Under the pieces are notes generated by a model, which was not told where the DNA came from, ran no database searches, and saw nothing but the letters and a program-made list of their open reading frames with translations. A stretch of 64,000 bases of DNA from Zhouia amylolytica (GTDB lineage: Bacteria; Bacteroidota; Bacteroidia; Flavobacteriales; Flavobacteriaceae): assembly GCF_900116365.1 (NCBI RefSeq), contig NZ_FPAG01000001.1, forward strand, positions 62,001 through 126,000. Reading direction: 5' to 3'. A program made the position numbers and the translations under genes. Within the stretch, counting starts at the first letter, position 1. Every line of letters begins with the position of its first letter. Positions 18,923 through 27,249 of the stretch are shown here, one piece after another.

Positions 18923-19924
18923 CTACAATTCGAATCGTTTTCTTCTGAGTAATATTTTAGCATAATCACGGCCCTGCTTATCCCCATAGTCTTCATATGC
19001 ACGCTGTGCCCATTCTAATGCCAAATCTGTTTTCCCTAATACTTCATAAGCAACAGCTACATTGAGTGCGGCACGTCCGGCAGATTTACTATTAGGATTA
19101 GCAGCTATTCCTGTCCAAATTTCTATGGCACCATCCCAATTAGCTACTTCACTTCTACGCCATCCGGCATCAAACTTTCTTTTATCCCGACCTTTTCCTT
19201 TTTTATACATATCACGTCGAACTCTGTAATAGCTCGGTAAAAATCTACTGATATAATCAAACCCGGCAGCATAAGCTGTTTCGGGCAATGCATTTAATGG
19301 CGGCACTCCATTTACCAAATTAAAATTCATGTAATGCGTTTGCTGAAACTGATCTATAATGGTTTTCGAATAAGGATCATATAAACGCCAATAACTTCGG
19401 ACATCAACCCGGGTTTGCTGCGGTAAACGACCTTTAACTTTTCCTGTATTGATAACGGATGAAACCTGATCTGCAACTGTATTCAAAAGAATATCAGAAT
19501 TGGAATCGAAGGTTTCAAGAACTAAGAGCACATCGGCATCACTTGCTTTACAAATAGCATCTACCTTTTCCCATTTTAGTACATCCGGAGTTCTTCTTGT
19601 ACCCGTACCATACAATCTAAGGGTATCGGGAATTAAAACAGTTAAATTACTATGATGTTGTACCCCCGACATCACACCTTTTACAGCTTCATCAGAAGCT
19701 AATTTATCTGAACCTGCTATCTCTCCGGTAGCCACAGACTCCAAGGTTTTATTTTGTTGATCATCCTCCCTGGTTAAGGAACGGTTTACTACTACAATAT
19801 TCTCAACCCCTTTCGGTAAAATAACCTCAGGTTCCTGAGGATAATTAAGGTAAACATACCCCGAGCTACATGCTTCTAATCCCAAGGCACATAGCATTAG
19901 ATATAAAAAGTAAAGTTTTTTCAT
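18923..19924 (-). CDS. DUF6340 family lipoprotein with TPR-like C-terminus
   Basis: 333 residues from the ATG at 19924. The open frame runs 81 codons further upstream but that part is not protein-like, and the chosen start gives an SPII signal (GLEAC near residue 18). The conserved core runs from VENIVVVNRS through IPDTLRLYGTGT and SYWRLYDPYSKTIIDQ. Two helical TPR-like units follow near the C-terminus (GWRRSEVANWDGAIEIW and ALNVAVAYEVLGKTDLALEWA). The family is common in Bacteroidetes with no known function. It is divergent from the DoxX gene across about 160 bp. Confidence 0.75.
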   Translation of the reverse strand: MKKLYFLYLMLCALGLEACSSGYVYLNYPQEPEVILPKGVENIVVVNRSLTREDDQQNKTLESVATGEIAGSDKLASDEAVKGVMSGVQHHSNLTVLIPDTLRLYGTGTRRTPDVLKWEKVDAICKASDADVLLVLETFDSNSDILLNTVADQVSSVINTGKVKGRLPQQTRVDVRSYWRLYDPYSKTIIDQFQQTHYMNFNLVNGVPPLNALPETAYAAGFDYISRFLPSYYRVRRDMYKKGKGRDKRKFDAGWRRSEVANWDGAIEIWTGIAANPNSKSAGRAALNVAVAYEVLGKTDLALEWAQRAYEDYGDKQGRDYAKILLRRKRFEL

Positions 19925-20087
19925 AATTTTAAAATTTGGTTCAGTCAGGAAAATACAACAAATGTGCCACAACTTCAGCAATGAGGTTATTTCCTTAAAA
20001 ATAACTAACTTACTGTCAGAAACATACTTCAATAATCTTGAACAAACCAATGAATTAAGAACATTATTAAACTTTAAAACTTTTGCT

Positions 20088-20465
20088 ATGAAATCAAAAA
20101 TATTATTTGTTATCAGCCTATTGTTCGGACTTATGTTTATAAATGGAGGCCTTAATAAGTTCTTCAATTACATGCCCCCTCCGGACAATCTTCCGGAAGA
20201 ATTAGTTAATCTAATGACTGCTTTTGTGGAATCCGGATGGATAATGCCTTTACTCGCCATTGTTGAGATTATTGGAGGCATCTTATTTATCATTCCTAAA
20301 TACAGAGCTCTAGGGGCTGCAATGATATTCCCGGTTATGGTTGGAATTCTTTTGACACACATCATTATTGCTCCATCAGGTTTACCGATTGCTATGGTAC
20401 TATTTGCTATCAACCTATGGGTTATCTATGAGAACAGACATAAATACAGTCCTATGATTCAATGA
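20088..20465 (+). CDS. DoxX family membrane protein
   Basis: 125 residues from the ATG at 20088; the longer frame from 19962 is not protein-like. Four hydrophobic helices and the typical FGLMFINGGLNKFF start and VEIIGGILFII segment identify the DoxX/DoxD-like fold. The role is unknown; some relatives work with quinones or detoxification. Monocistronic by position. Confidence 0.8.
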   Translation: MKSKILFVISLLFGLMFINGGLNKFFNYMPPPDNLPEELVNLMTAFVESGWIMPLLAIVEIIGGILFIIPKYRALGAAMIFPVMVGILLTHIIIAPSGLPIAMVLFAINLWVIYENRHKYSPMIQ

Positions 20466-20577
20466 AAATCACAGACTCCTTAATAGAAGAAATTTAAACG
20501 CAGCCAGTCTTTTAAGTAAGCGTCGTCTTTATTATCTTCGATAGGTATTTCACCAATATAACAAACCAACACACACC

Positions 20578-21189
20578 ATGATAAACTGGCTTGACAATAT
20601 TACCCTGGAAGGTAACAAAGCAACCCTTGCACCTCTTGATGGAACACATAAAAATGAACTTTTAGCTGCAGCTGAAGATGGAAAGCTTTGGGAGTTATGG
20701 TATACCTCCGTTCCATCAACCGCCAATATTGACAATTATATTGAATTTGCTTTAAAAACTAAGGAGCAGGGTACTTCATATCCATTTGTCATCATCGATA
20801 AAGCCCAAGGAAAAATAATTGGCTCAACTCGCTATTGTAATGCCACTCCAGAACACAGACGTCTTGAAATAGGATATACCTGGTATGCTAAATCAAGACA
20901 ACGTACCGGGATAAACACAGAATGCAAACTATTATTATTAAGTTATGCATTTGAAGCCTTACAATGTATTGCTGTAGAATTTAGAACGAACTGGTTTAAC
21001 CTACAGTCGCGCAATGCCATTGCAAGTCTTGGTGCCAAACAGGATGGGATTTTACGAAATCACAAGATTAATCCAGATGGAACTTTCAGAGATACGGTGG
21101 TCTTCTCAATTACGCAGGAAGAATGGCCCAGCGTAAAGAAGTCATTGTTGTATAAACTAGAAAAATATAACCTTAATAAACGTATGTGA
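20578..21189 (+). CDS. GNAT N-acetyltransferase, RimJ/RimL type
   Basis: A 203-residue acetyl-CoA-dependent acyltransferase. The RimJ-like core is visible: LEIGYTWYAKSRQRTGINTECKLLLLSYAFE (CoA-binding motif A region) followed by VEFRTNWFNLQSRNAIASLGAKQDGILR. The acceptor is unknown. The TGA stop overlaps the ATG of the next small gene by one base, so the two are translationally linked. Confidence 0.85.
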   Translation: MINWLDNITLEGNKATLAPLDGTHKNELLAAAEDGKLWELWYTSVPSTANIDNYIEFALKTKEQGTSYPFVIIDKAQGKIIGSTRYCNATPEHRRLEIGYTWYAKSRQRTGINTECKLLLLSYAFEALQCIAVEFRTNWFNLQSRNAIASLGAKQDGILRNHKINPDGTFRDTVVFSITQEEWPSVKKSLLYKLEKYNLNKRM

Positions 21190-21371
21190 TGAGAAAAGGC
21201 ATTGCGCAACTCATACTGACCACGAGTATTATATTCTTTATCCTTAATCTTTTTACCTATGACAGAAATGATTCAAATCTCGGGTTTTGGTTAAGATTCT
21301 TAACTTTTACCCTATTAATAATCTCCATGATTCTTAGGTTAAAAAAGAAATCTCATATACCCCAAAAATAA
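21189..21371 (+). CDS. Small two-helix membrane protein
   Basis: 60 residues from the ATG at 21189, which shares its first base with the preceding stop (TGATG). A GTG one codon earlier is possible. Two hydrophobic helices (about 6-22 and 33-50) are separated by a polar loop, with a lysine-rich tail. No family is recognised. It sits 10 bp before a second GNAT gene. Confidence 0.5.
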   Translation: MRKGIAQLILTTSIIFFILNLFTYDRNDSNLGFWLRFLTFTLLIISMILRLKKKSHIPQK

Positions 21372-21381
21372 CACCTTAAAG

Positions 21382-21909
21382 ATGCCTAAAGTCAAAAAAT
21401 CATACGAAACAGAACGACTTTTTATCATCCCGACAAAAGAGGAGGATGCAGCATTTATATATGAATTAATGAATACCCCTAAATTCCTAAAATACATTGG
21501 TGATCGAAATATTAAAACCGTTAATGACGCAGCAAATTATATAAAAGAACGGATGATTCCTCAGTTAAACCGTCTGGGTTTTTCTAACTACACTCTTATT
21601 CGTAAATCTGATAATTGCAAGGTGGGTACTTGTGGACTATATGACCGGGAAGGCCTTGAAGGGGTTGATATCGGATTTGCTTTTTTACCGGCCTATGAGA
21701 ACAAAGGTTATGGGTTCGAGGCTTCAAGTAAACTCCTTGAATTAGCCTTTACATGCTTTGGAATTTCAGAGGTTAAAGCCATCACTACCAAGGATAATAT
21801 TCCTTCTCAAAGGTTATTAGAAAAACTAGGGCTAAAAAATGAAGGAACAACAAGGATTCCTGATGATGAAGAAGAGTTGTTATTATTTGTATTAAAAAGA
21901 AACAGCTGA
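21382..21909 (+). CDS. GNAT N-acetyltransferase (RimL-like)
   Basis: A 175-residue acetyltransferase with the usual opening YETERLFIIPTKEEDAAFIYELMNTP. The CoA-binding region IGFAFLPAYENKGYGFEASSKLL is followed by NIPSQRLLEKLGLKNEG. The substrate is unknown. It is only distantly similar to the GNAT at 20578, so this is not a recent duplication. Confidence 0.87.
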   Translation: MPKVKKSYETERLFIIPTKEEDAAFIYELMNTPKFLKYIGDRNIKTVNDAANYIKERMIPQLNRLGFSNYTLIRKSDNCKVGTCGLYDREGLEGVDIGFAFLPAYENKGYGFEASSKLLELAFTCFGISEVKAITTKDNIPSQRLLEKLGLKNEGTTRIPDDEEELLLFVLKRNS

Positions 21910-21930
21910 CTATTCTTAAAAACCTAGGGT

Positions 21931-23220
21931 ATGGATAAAAAAATTGGACTTAGAGAAGCAATCTCCATTGGCATTGGAGGCATGGTAGGAGGTGGTATTT
22001 TTGCAGTTTTAGGATTAGCCGTTTCATTAGCAAAAGGTGGCACTCCTCTGGCCTTCTTAATAGCTGGTCTTATTGCTCTTTTAACTTCCTATAGTTATAT
22101 TAAACTTTCCATTGCCTATCCAGACCGGGGAGGTACGGTTAAATTTATCAATCAGGGGTTTGGAAAAACAATTTTTAGTGGAGCTATCAATAATCTACTT
22201 TGGTTAAGCTATATTATCATGCTTGCTCTGTATGCTTCTGCATTTGGATCTTATGCCCCTAATTTATTTCCCATTTCTCCGAATGCCTCTTTAAACTTCC
22301 ATATTTTTGCGAGTTTCATCATTCTACTAGCTACTGCAATTAATTATTACAGTATTAAAGTTGTTGGAGCCATAGAGTCGTACGCTGTTATAATTAAGCT
22401 CTTCATCTTAGTATCGTTTATAATTATTGGAACCTACGGACTATTTGGAAACTCAAATCTGGAACAATTAGCACTCTCCAATTGGGAAACTCCAATTCAT
22501 TTATTAGCAGGCGGCATGGTTATATTTGTGGCCTATGAAGGTTTTGAACTTATTGCGAACGCTGCACCTGACATTGAAAATCCAAAACGTAATATTCCGA
22601 AGGCCTATTTAGGTTCGGTGATTTTTGTAATTGCTTTATATATAATTATAGCTATTGTAACAGTTGGTTCTTTGCCTTTTACTGACATTGCCAAAGCAGA
22701 AGATTATGTATTAGCTGAGGCGGCTAAACCTCTACTTGGAAAAATAGGTTTTTCTATTATTACTATTGCTGCCTTAATATCTACCTTTTCGGCCATCAAT
22801 GCTTCTATTTATGGGGGAAGTAGAGTAAGTTATGAAATTGCAGAGGACGATGAACTTCCTCATGAATTGACCGGGAGTTTCTGGAATCAACCGATTGGAC
22901 TTATCATTACTTCGGTTGCAACCCTAATCGTCACCAATATTCTCCCTCTTAAAAGTATCTCGACCGCTGGCAGCATCGGGTTTCTTCTTATTTTCGCCAT
23001 CGTTAACTTAGTTTGTTACAAGAAGAGAAGTCAAATTGGAGCTTCTAAATTCATCCCTCTAGCAGGTTCTTTGGGTTGTCTAGCGGCCTTAATTACATTA
23101 ATCGCTCAGCAATTCAGCACCAACAAAACAGGAATTATAGTTGCTCTAGGCATAATTCTCTCATGCTTTATAATGGAATGGCTCTTTAAGAACTATAAAA
23201 AAGACTCATCTTCAGCTTAA
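21931..23220 (+). CDS. APC-family amino acid permease
   Basis: Twelve-helix secondary transporter, 429 residues. The start GLREAISIGIGGMVGGGIFAVLG is the APC helix 1 substrate and cation binding segment. FVAYEGFELIANAAPDIENPKRNIPKA is the helix 6 region and its following loop. The substrate is probably an amino acid, but the sequence does not say which. Its end overlaps the convergent CoA-transferase gene by 9 bp. Confidence 0.88.
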   Translation: MDKKIGLREAISIGIGGMVGGGIFAVLGLAVSLAKGGTPLAFLIAGLIALLTSYSYIKLSIAYPDRGGTVKFINQGFGKTIFSGAINNLLWLSYIIMLALYASAFGSYAPNLFPISPNASLNFHIFASFIILLATAINYYSIKVVGAIESYAVIIKLFILVSFIIIGTYGLFGNSNLEQLALSNWETPIHLLAGGMVIFVAYEGFELIANAAPDIENPKRNIPKAYLGSVIFVIALYIIIAIVTVGSLPFTDIAKAEDYVLAEAAKPLLGKIGFSIITIAALISTFSAINASIYGGSRVSYEIAEDDELPHELTGSFWNQPIGLIITSVATLIVTNILPLKSISTAGSIGFLLIFAIVNLVCYKKRSQIGASKFIPLAGSLGCLAALITLIAQQFSTNKTGIIVALGIILSCFIMEWLFKNYKKDSSSA

Positions 23221-24480
23221 CTGTTCAAAAAAGACTTTTTCAATGGTTTCCTGATGTGAGGGATGCGCAATATCAATGAGTGCCTTCGCTCTTTGGTTAA
23301 TATTTTTCCCATAGAGGTTAGCGACGCCATTTTCGGTAACCACATAGTGCACATGGGCCCTGGTTGTTACAACACCTGCTCCAAGTTTAAGATTAGGAAC
23401 TATTCGACTTATTCCTGTTTTGGTCATTGAAGGAAGTGCTATAATGGCTTTTCCTCCCTGGCTTAAAGAAGCTCCTCTAATAAAATCCATTTGCCCCCCT
23501 ACACCTGAATACATTTTGGTTCCTATCGAATCTGCACAAACCTGACCGGTTAAATCCACTTCAATAGCCGAGTTAATTGCTACCATCCTGCGGTTTTGCC
23601 TTATGGTTGCAACATCATTTACATAGTCAGAGGTTCGCATTTCAATAAACGGGTTATCATCGACATAGTCATACAAACGCTTCGTTCCCATTAAAAACGT
23701 AGCTAAAGATCTTCCGGGAAGAATATTTTTATAATTGCCATTGATCACATCTTTTAAGATGAGGTCTATAACCCCATCTGAAAACATTTCGGTATGCAGT
23801 CCAAGATCTTTATGGCCTGTCAACTTTGACAATACCGCATCAGGGATTACTCCAATTCCCATTTGCAAAGTACTCCTGTTATCTATAAGCTCTGCAACAT
23901 ACTCCCCTATTTTTTCTTCTACAGAGGAAGGTTTGGAAAGTTTATGTTCAGGTATGGGCTCATCACACTCTACAAATAAGTTAATTTCAGATATATGTAT
24001 AATTCCATCACCATGAGTTCGCGGCATTTGTTTGTTTACCTGAGCAATTACCACATCGGCATTATCTATGGCCGCAAGTGTTGCCTCCACCGAAACTCCC
24101 AGCGAGCAATACCCGTGTCTATCAGGCACCGAGACATGAATTAAGGCTACATCCAAGTTAATAATATTACGTTTAAATAATATTGGTAGCTCACTTAGAA
24201 AAACCGGGGTATATGAGCCATTTCCTGCGGTAAGGGTATGTCTCACATTTTTTCCGATAAAAAAGGAGTTTACATGAAAGTGTTTTTTAAGTTTTGGATT
24301 TGCGTATGGTGCCTCCCCTTCCGTATGTAAATGGCAAATTTCAACATTAAAAAGGTCTTCATGTCTGTTTGTTAAAGCTCTAATCAATAATTGCGGAGCG
24401 GCTGCAGCTGCCTGAATATAAACTCGCTGATTCGATTTAATTATCTCTACAGCCACTTCGGCTGAAACTGATTTATACAT
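23212..24480 (-). CDS. Acetyl-CoA hydrolase/transferase family protein (4-hydroxybutyrate CoA-transferase-like)
   Basis: A 422-residue cytoplasmic family I CoA-transferase. Visible signatures are GIGVIPDAVLSKL, the GVGGQMDFIRGAS loop, and the C-terminal HYVVTENGVANLYGKNINQRAKALIDIAHP block. Members move CoA between acetyl-CoA and short acids such as 4-hydroxybutyrate or butyrate. The exact acid cannot be read from the sequence. It is monocistronic and convergent with the permease. Confidence 0.88.
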   Translation of the reverse strand: MYKSVSAEVAVEIIKSNQRVYIQAAAAAPQLLIRALTNRHEDLFNVEICHLHTEGEAPYANPKLKKHFHVNSFFIGKNVRHTLTAGNGSYTPVFLSELPILFKRNIINLDVALIHVSVPDRHGYCSLGVSVEATLAAIDNADVVIAQVNKQMPRTHGDGIIHISEINLFVECDEPIPEHKLSKPSSVEEKIGEYVAELIDNRSTLQMGIGVIPDAVLSKLTGHKDLGLHTEMFSDGVIDLILKDVINGNYKNILPGRSLATFLMGTKRLYDYVDDNPFIEMRTSDYVNDVATIRQNRRMVAINSAIEVDLTGQVCADSIGTKMYSGVGGQMDFIRGASLSQGGKAIIALPSMTKTGISRIVPNLKLGAGVVTTRAHVHYVVTENGVANLYGKNINQRAKALIDIAHPSHQETIEKVFFEQLS

Positions 24481-24608
24481 AACCCCTATATTTTAAGGAT
24501 AAATCTATAAATCATTTAAATTAAAAAAACTGTTTTTTATCATATCAACTTAAAAGTTCACCATAAAGATTCATTTAATTTTATTAATTTGGCATCAAAA
24601 CCTGCTTC

Positions 24609-25154
24609 ATGAAACGATTCTTGCCTTTTCTAATTCTTCCACTATTCATAATAACTTCATGTGGATCCTCTAAAAAAGCGTCAAGGCAAAAAGAAACGAG
24701 AACAGTTTCGGTAAAACCAAGGCCTACTGTAGAAAACGATGATAGAATTGAAGGCAGTAAAGAGCGACTAACTACTCAAACTGAAAATATTATTAAAACT
24801 GCGTTATCCTATCAGGGAACGCGATACCGATATGGAGGAATGTCAAAATCAGGAATGGACTGTTCCGGGTTGATCTATAAAAGTTATACTACCCATGGAG
24901 TTTCAGTAAATCGTTCCTCTTATGAAATAGCCAAACAGGGTGTCGATATAAACCTGAAAAAGGTCCGTGAGGGCGATCTGTTATTTTTTGCCACAGGGAA
25001 GAAAAGTAAACGAATTAATCACGTTGGATTAGTCGTTGACACTAAATCTGAAATTTTATTTATTCACTCCACCACTTCAAGAGGGGTTTTGGTTTCTTCC
25101 TTAGATGAAGGCTACTGGAAATACGCCTTTATCAAAGCAAAACGATTGCTCTAA
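24609..25154 (+). CDS. NlpC/P60 family peptidoglycan endopeptidase, lipoprotein
   Basis: A 181-residue C40 cysteine peptidase that cuts peptide stems of peptidoglycan. The SPII signal ends at C18 (IITSC). A basic linker runs to about 60, and the catalytic domain has C85 (GMDCSGL), H138 (NHVG) and H153 (IHSTTSRG). All three are intact. Likely anchored in the outer membrane facing the periplasm. Confidence 0.9.
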   Translation: MKRFLPFLILPLFIITSCGSSKKASRQKETRTVSVKPRPTVENDDRIEGSKERLTTQTENIIKTALSYQGTRYRYGGMSKSGMDCSGLIYKSYTTHGVSVNRSSYEIAKQGVDINLKKVREGDLLFFATGKKSKRINHVGLVVDTKSEILFIHSTTSRGVLVSSLDEGYWKYAFIKAKRLL

Positions 25155-25231
25155 AACTACGATACCTCTTTAACAGTCAATATTTAAAATTGTAATCTTA
25201 TAATGTAATAATAATTAAGTAATTTCGTACA

Positions 25232-27241
25232 ATGAAATCACTTAATTATGTGGCTATAAAACTAACTCTTTCCTTAATTACGGGGCTCATATTTGGATTT
25301 CAACTGCATGTTAACATCCTATACATCCTGGTAATTTCCATTTTATTATTCGGTCTGCTCTTATACTGTTTAATTAAAGGAAGGAAAACATCTTTACTCT
25401 TCACTTCCACATCCTACTTGATCATTTGCGCTATAGGTTATATTTCTGTTTACATTCATAATCCCAAAAACGCACCCAATTTCTTTGAAAACATCGCAAG
25501 TTACAACCGTAAGAATATATTCACCATTAAAATTAATTCCACATTAAAATCAAGCGATTATCATTTACGGTTTCAGGGCGAAGTAATCAGCGTTAACAAA
25601 GCAAAAAGCTCAGGAAGTCTCATCCTCAACATTGAAAAAAATAACATAAAAGGTACAATTCTTCCAGATGACTTAATAGTTACTGACATTGCTCCCGAAC
25701 TGGTTCATACCTCTTTAAACCCTCATCAATTCGACTATCGAAAGTACCTCGATAAAAAGTTCATCTATCACCAACTATACTTGAAAGAAGGAAAATTTCT
25801 CATAGTAAACCAAGAGCCTAATACTATCATTGGCCTGGCATCTCATATCAGGTCAAAAATTCAAGCTTCGCTCAACAGAGAGCAATTTAATCCTGAGGTC
25901 CTTGCCATCATCAATGCACTATTACTTGGCGACAAGAGACTCATCTCTAATGAAATGTACCAAAATTATGTAGATGCGGGTTCGATTCACATTTTGGCCA
26001 TTTCAGGCTTACATATAGGAATCTTACTCCTTATGATTCATTTAATGTTATCGCCACTGCTTCGTTATAAAAATGGAGCACCAATAAAACTAGTTATTTC
26101 ACTTGTTATACTGTGGATCTATGCCGTTGTTGCAGGCTTAACTCCTTCTGTAATACGGGCAGTTACGATGTTCAGTTTTGTCGCCTATGCACTGAACCTA
26201 AAAAGGCCTACTAACACCTACAACGTTATTGCAATTTCCATATTCTTTTTATTATTATTTCACCCATCATTTTTATATGATGTAGGTTTTCAATTGAGTT
26301 ATGTCGCCGTTTTATTTATCATCTGGTTACAACCCATGATATCTAAACTTTATAGTCCAAAATGGAAGATCACCAAATATCTATGGTCATTATTTACAGT
26401 TTCGCTTGCTGCCCAAATTGGCGTTGCTCCTCTAGGTCTTTATTATTTTCATCAGTTTCCCGGTTTGTTCTTTCTATCCAACCTGGTTATCATTCCATTT
26501 TTGGGTATAATTATAGGTGTAAGCCTTTTAATTATGATACTATCAACCATAAACATCCTTCCCGGGTTCTTAATCACCTTTTATAATTATTTGATTGTTC
26601 AGATGAATGATTTTGTTCAGTGGATTTCTCAGAAAGAAATGTTTATTTTCAGAGATGTCTCATTTAACAAATACACCCTCTTATTCAGTTATCTAATGAT
26701 TATCTGCCTGGTCTTCATGATGAAGAATTTCCACCTCAAAAGGAAAGCTGCTTCCTTTGGTTCGGCATTACTTCTGTTTACAATCATCTTAGTCATCTCT
26801 GTAAATAAATCAGACACAAAACGTTTCATCATTTTTCATAAAAGCCGGCAAACACTTATAGCAGAACAACAAGAGTACCTGATTACATATACCAACGATA
26901 TCAACTCCGTAAAAAATATAATTACCAATTACAGTACCGCCGAATACATCGATAGTGTTTTAACCCTCCCACTAAAAAAGGAATATCGCTTTAAACGCGA
27001 GTTGATCGTTGTAATCGATAGCAGTGGAGCGTACAACCTTGATACATCTAAGGCTATCATCCTTTTAACCCAATCACCTAAAATTCATTTAAAAAGATTA
27101 ATAGACAGTATACATCCCGTTAAAATTATTGCTGATGGAAGTAATTATAAAAGCTTTGTAAAACGGTGGAAGGCTACTTGTAAAAAAGAAAAGCTCCCTT
27201 TTCACTATACAGGTGAACAGGGAGCTTATATTATTGAATAA
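25232..27241 (+). CDS. comEC: ComEC/Rec2-family DNA uptake channel, form without a full beta-lactamase domain
   Basis: Polytopic inner-membrane protein that passes single-stranded DNA in transformation, 669 residues. It has an N-terminal DUF4131/OB-type region (about 1-200). The competence domain contains the diagnostic GSIHILAISGLHIG (about 250), VAGLTPSVIRAVTMF, and the LGLYYFHQFPGLFFLSNLVIIP segment. The usual C-terminal metallo-beta-lactamase domain (HxHxDH) is not there. Instead about 140 residues end in IIADGSNYKSFVKRWKATC, with no metal ligands. This reduced tail is seen in flavobacterial relatives (recalled, not computed). The final codons hold a hairpin that can end the convergent peptide transporter transcript. 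Confidence 0.88.
   Translation: MKSLNYVAIKLTLSLITGLIFGFQLHVNILYILVISILLFGLLLYCLIKGRKTSLLFTSTSYLIICAIGYISVYIHNPKNAPNFFENIASYNRKNIFTIKINSTLKSSDYHLRFQGEVISVNKAKSSGSLILNIEKNNIKGTILPDDLIVTDIAPELVHTSLNPHQFDYRKYLDKKFIYHQLYLKEGKFLIVNQEPNTIIGLASHIRSKIQASLNREQFNPEVLAIINALLLGDKRLISNEMYQNYVDAGSIHILAISGLHIGILLLMIHLMLSPLLRYKNGAPIKLVISLVILWIYAVVAGLTPSVIRAVTMFSFVAYALNLKRPTNTYNVIAISIFFLLLFHPSFLYDVGFQLSYVAVLFIIWLQPMISKLYSPKWKITKYLWSLFTVSLAAQIGVAPLGLYYFHQFPGLFFLSNLVIIPFLGIIIGVSLLIMILSTINILPGFLITFYNYLIVQMNDFVQWISQKEMFIFRDVSFNKYTLLFSYLMIICLVFMMKNFHLKRKAASFGSALLLFTIILVISVNKSDTKRFIIFHKSRQTLIAEQQEYLITYTNDINSVKNIITNYSTAEYIDSVLTLPLKKEYRFKRELIVVIDSSGAYNLDTSKAIILLTQSPKIHLKRLIDSIHPVKIIADGSNYKSFVKRWKATCKKEKLPFHYTGEQGAYIIE
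27182..27227 (-). terminator. Rho-independent terminator of the DPP-IV/POT operon, embedded in comEC codons
   Basis: Read on the minus strand, outer arms AAGCTCCC and GGGAGCTT (27191-27198, 27220-27227) and inner arms TTCAC and GTGAA (27201-27205, 27213-27217) form a long stem. A U-rich tract follows (complement of 27182-27190). It lies 23 bp past the POT gene stop but inside the last 20 codons of comEC, so the same bases code for protein and terminate the opposing transcript. Confidence 0.75.
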
Positions 27242-27249
27242 GATAGTGT

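Noticed and set aside
18923-20167. Longer N-terminal start for the DUF6340 gene
   Set aside because: The 81 extra residues lack family similarity and would remove the lipoprotein signal from the N-terminus.
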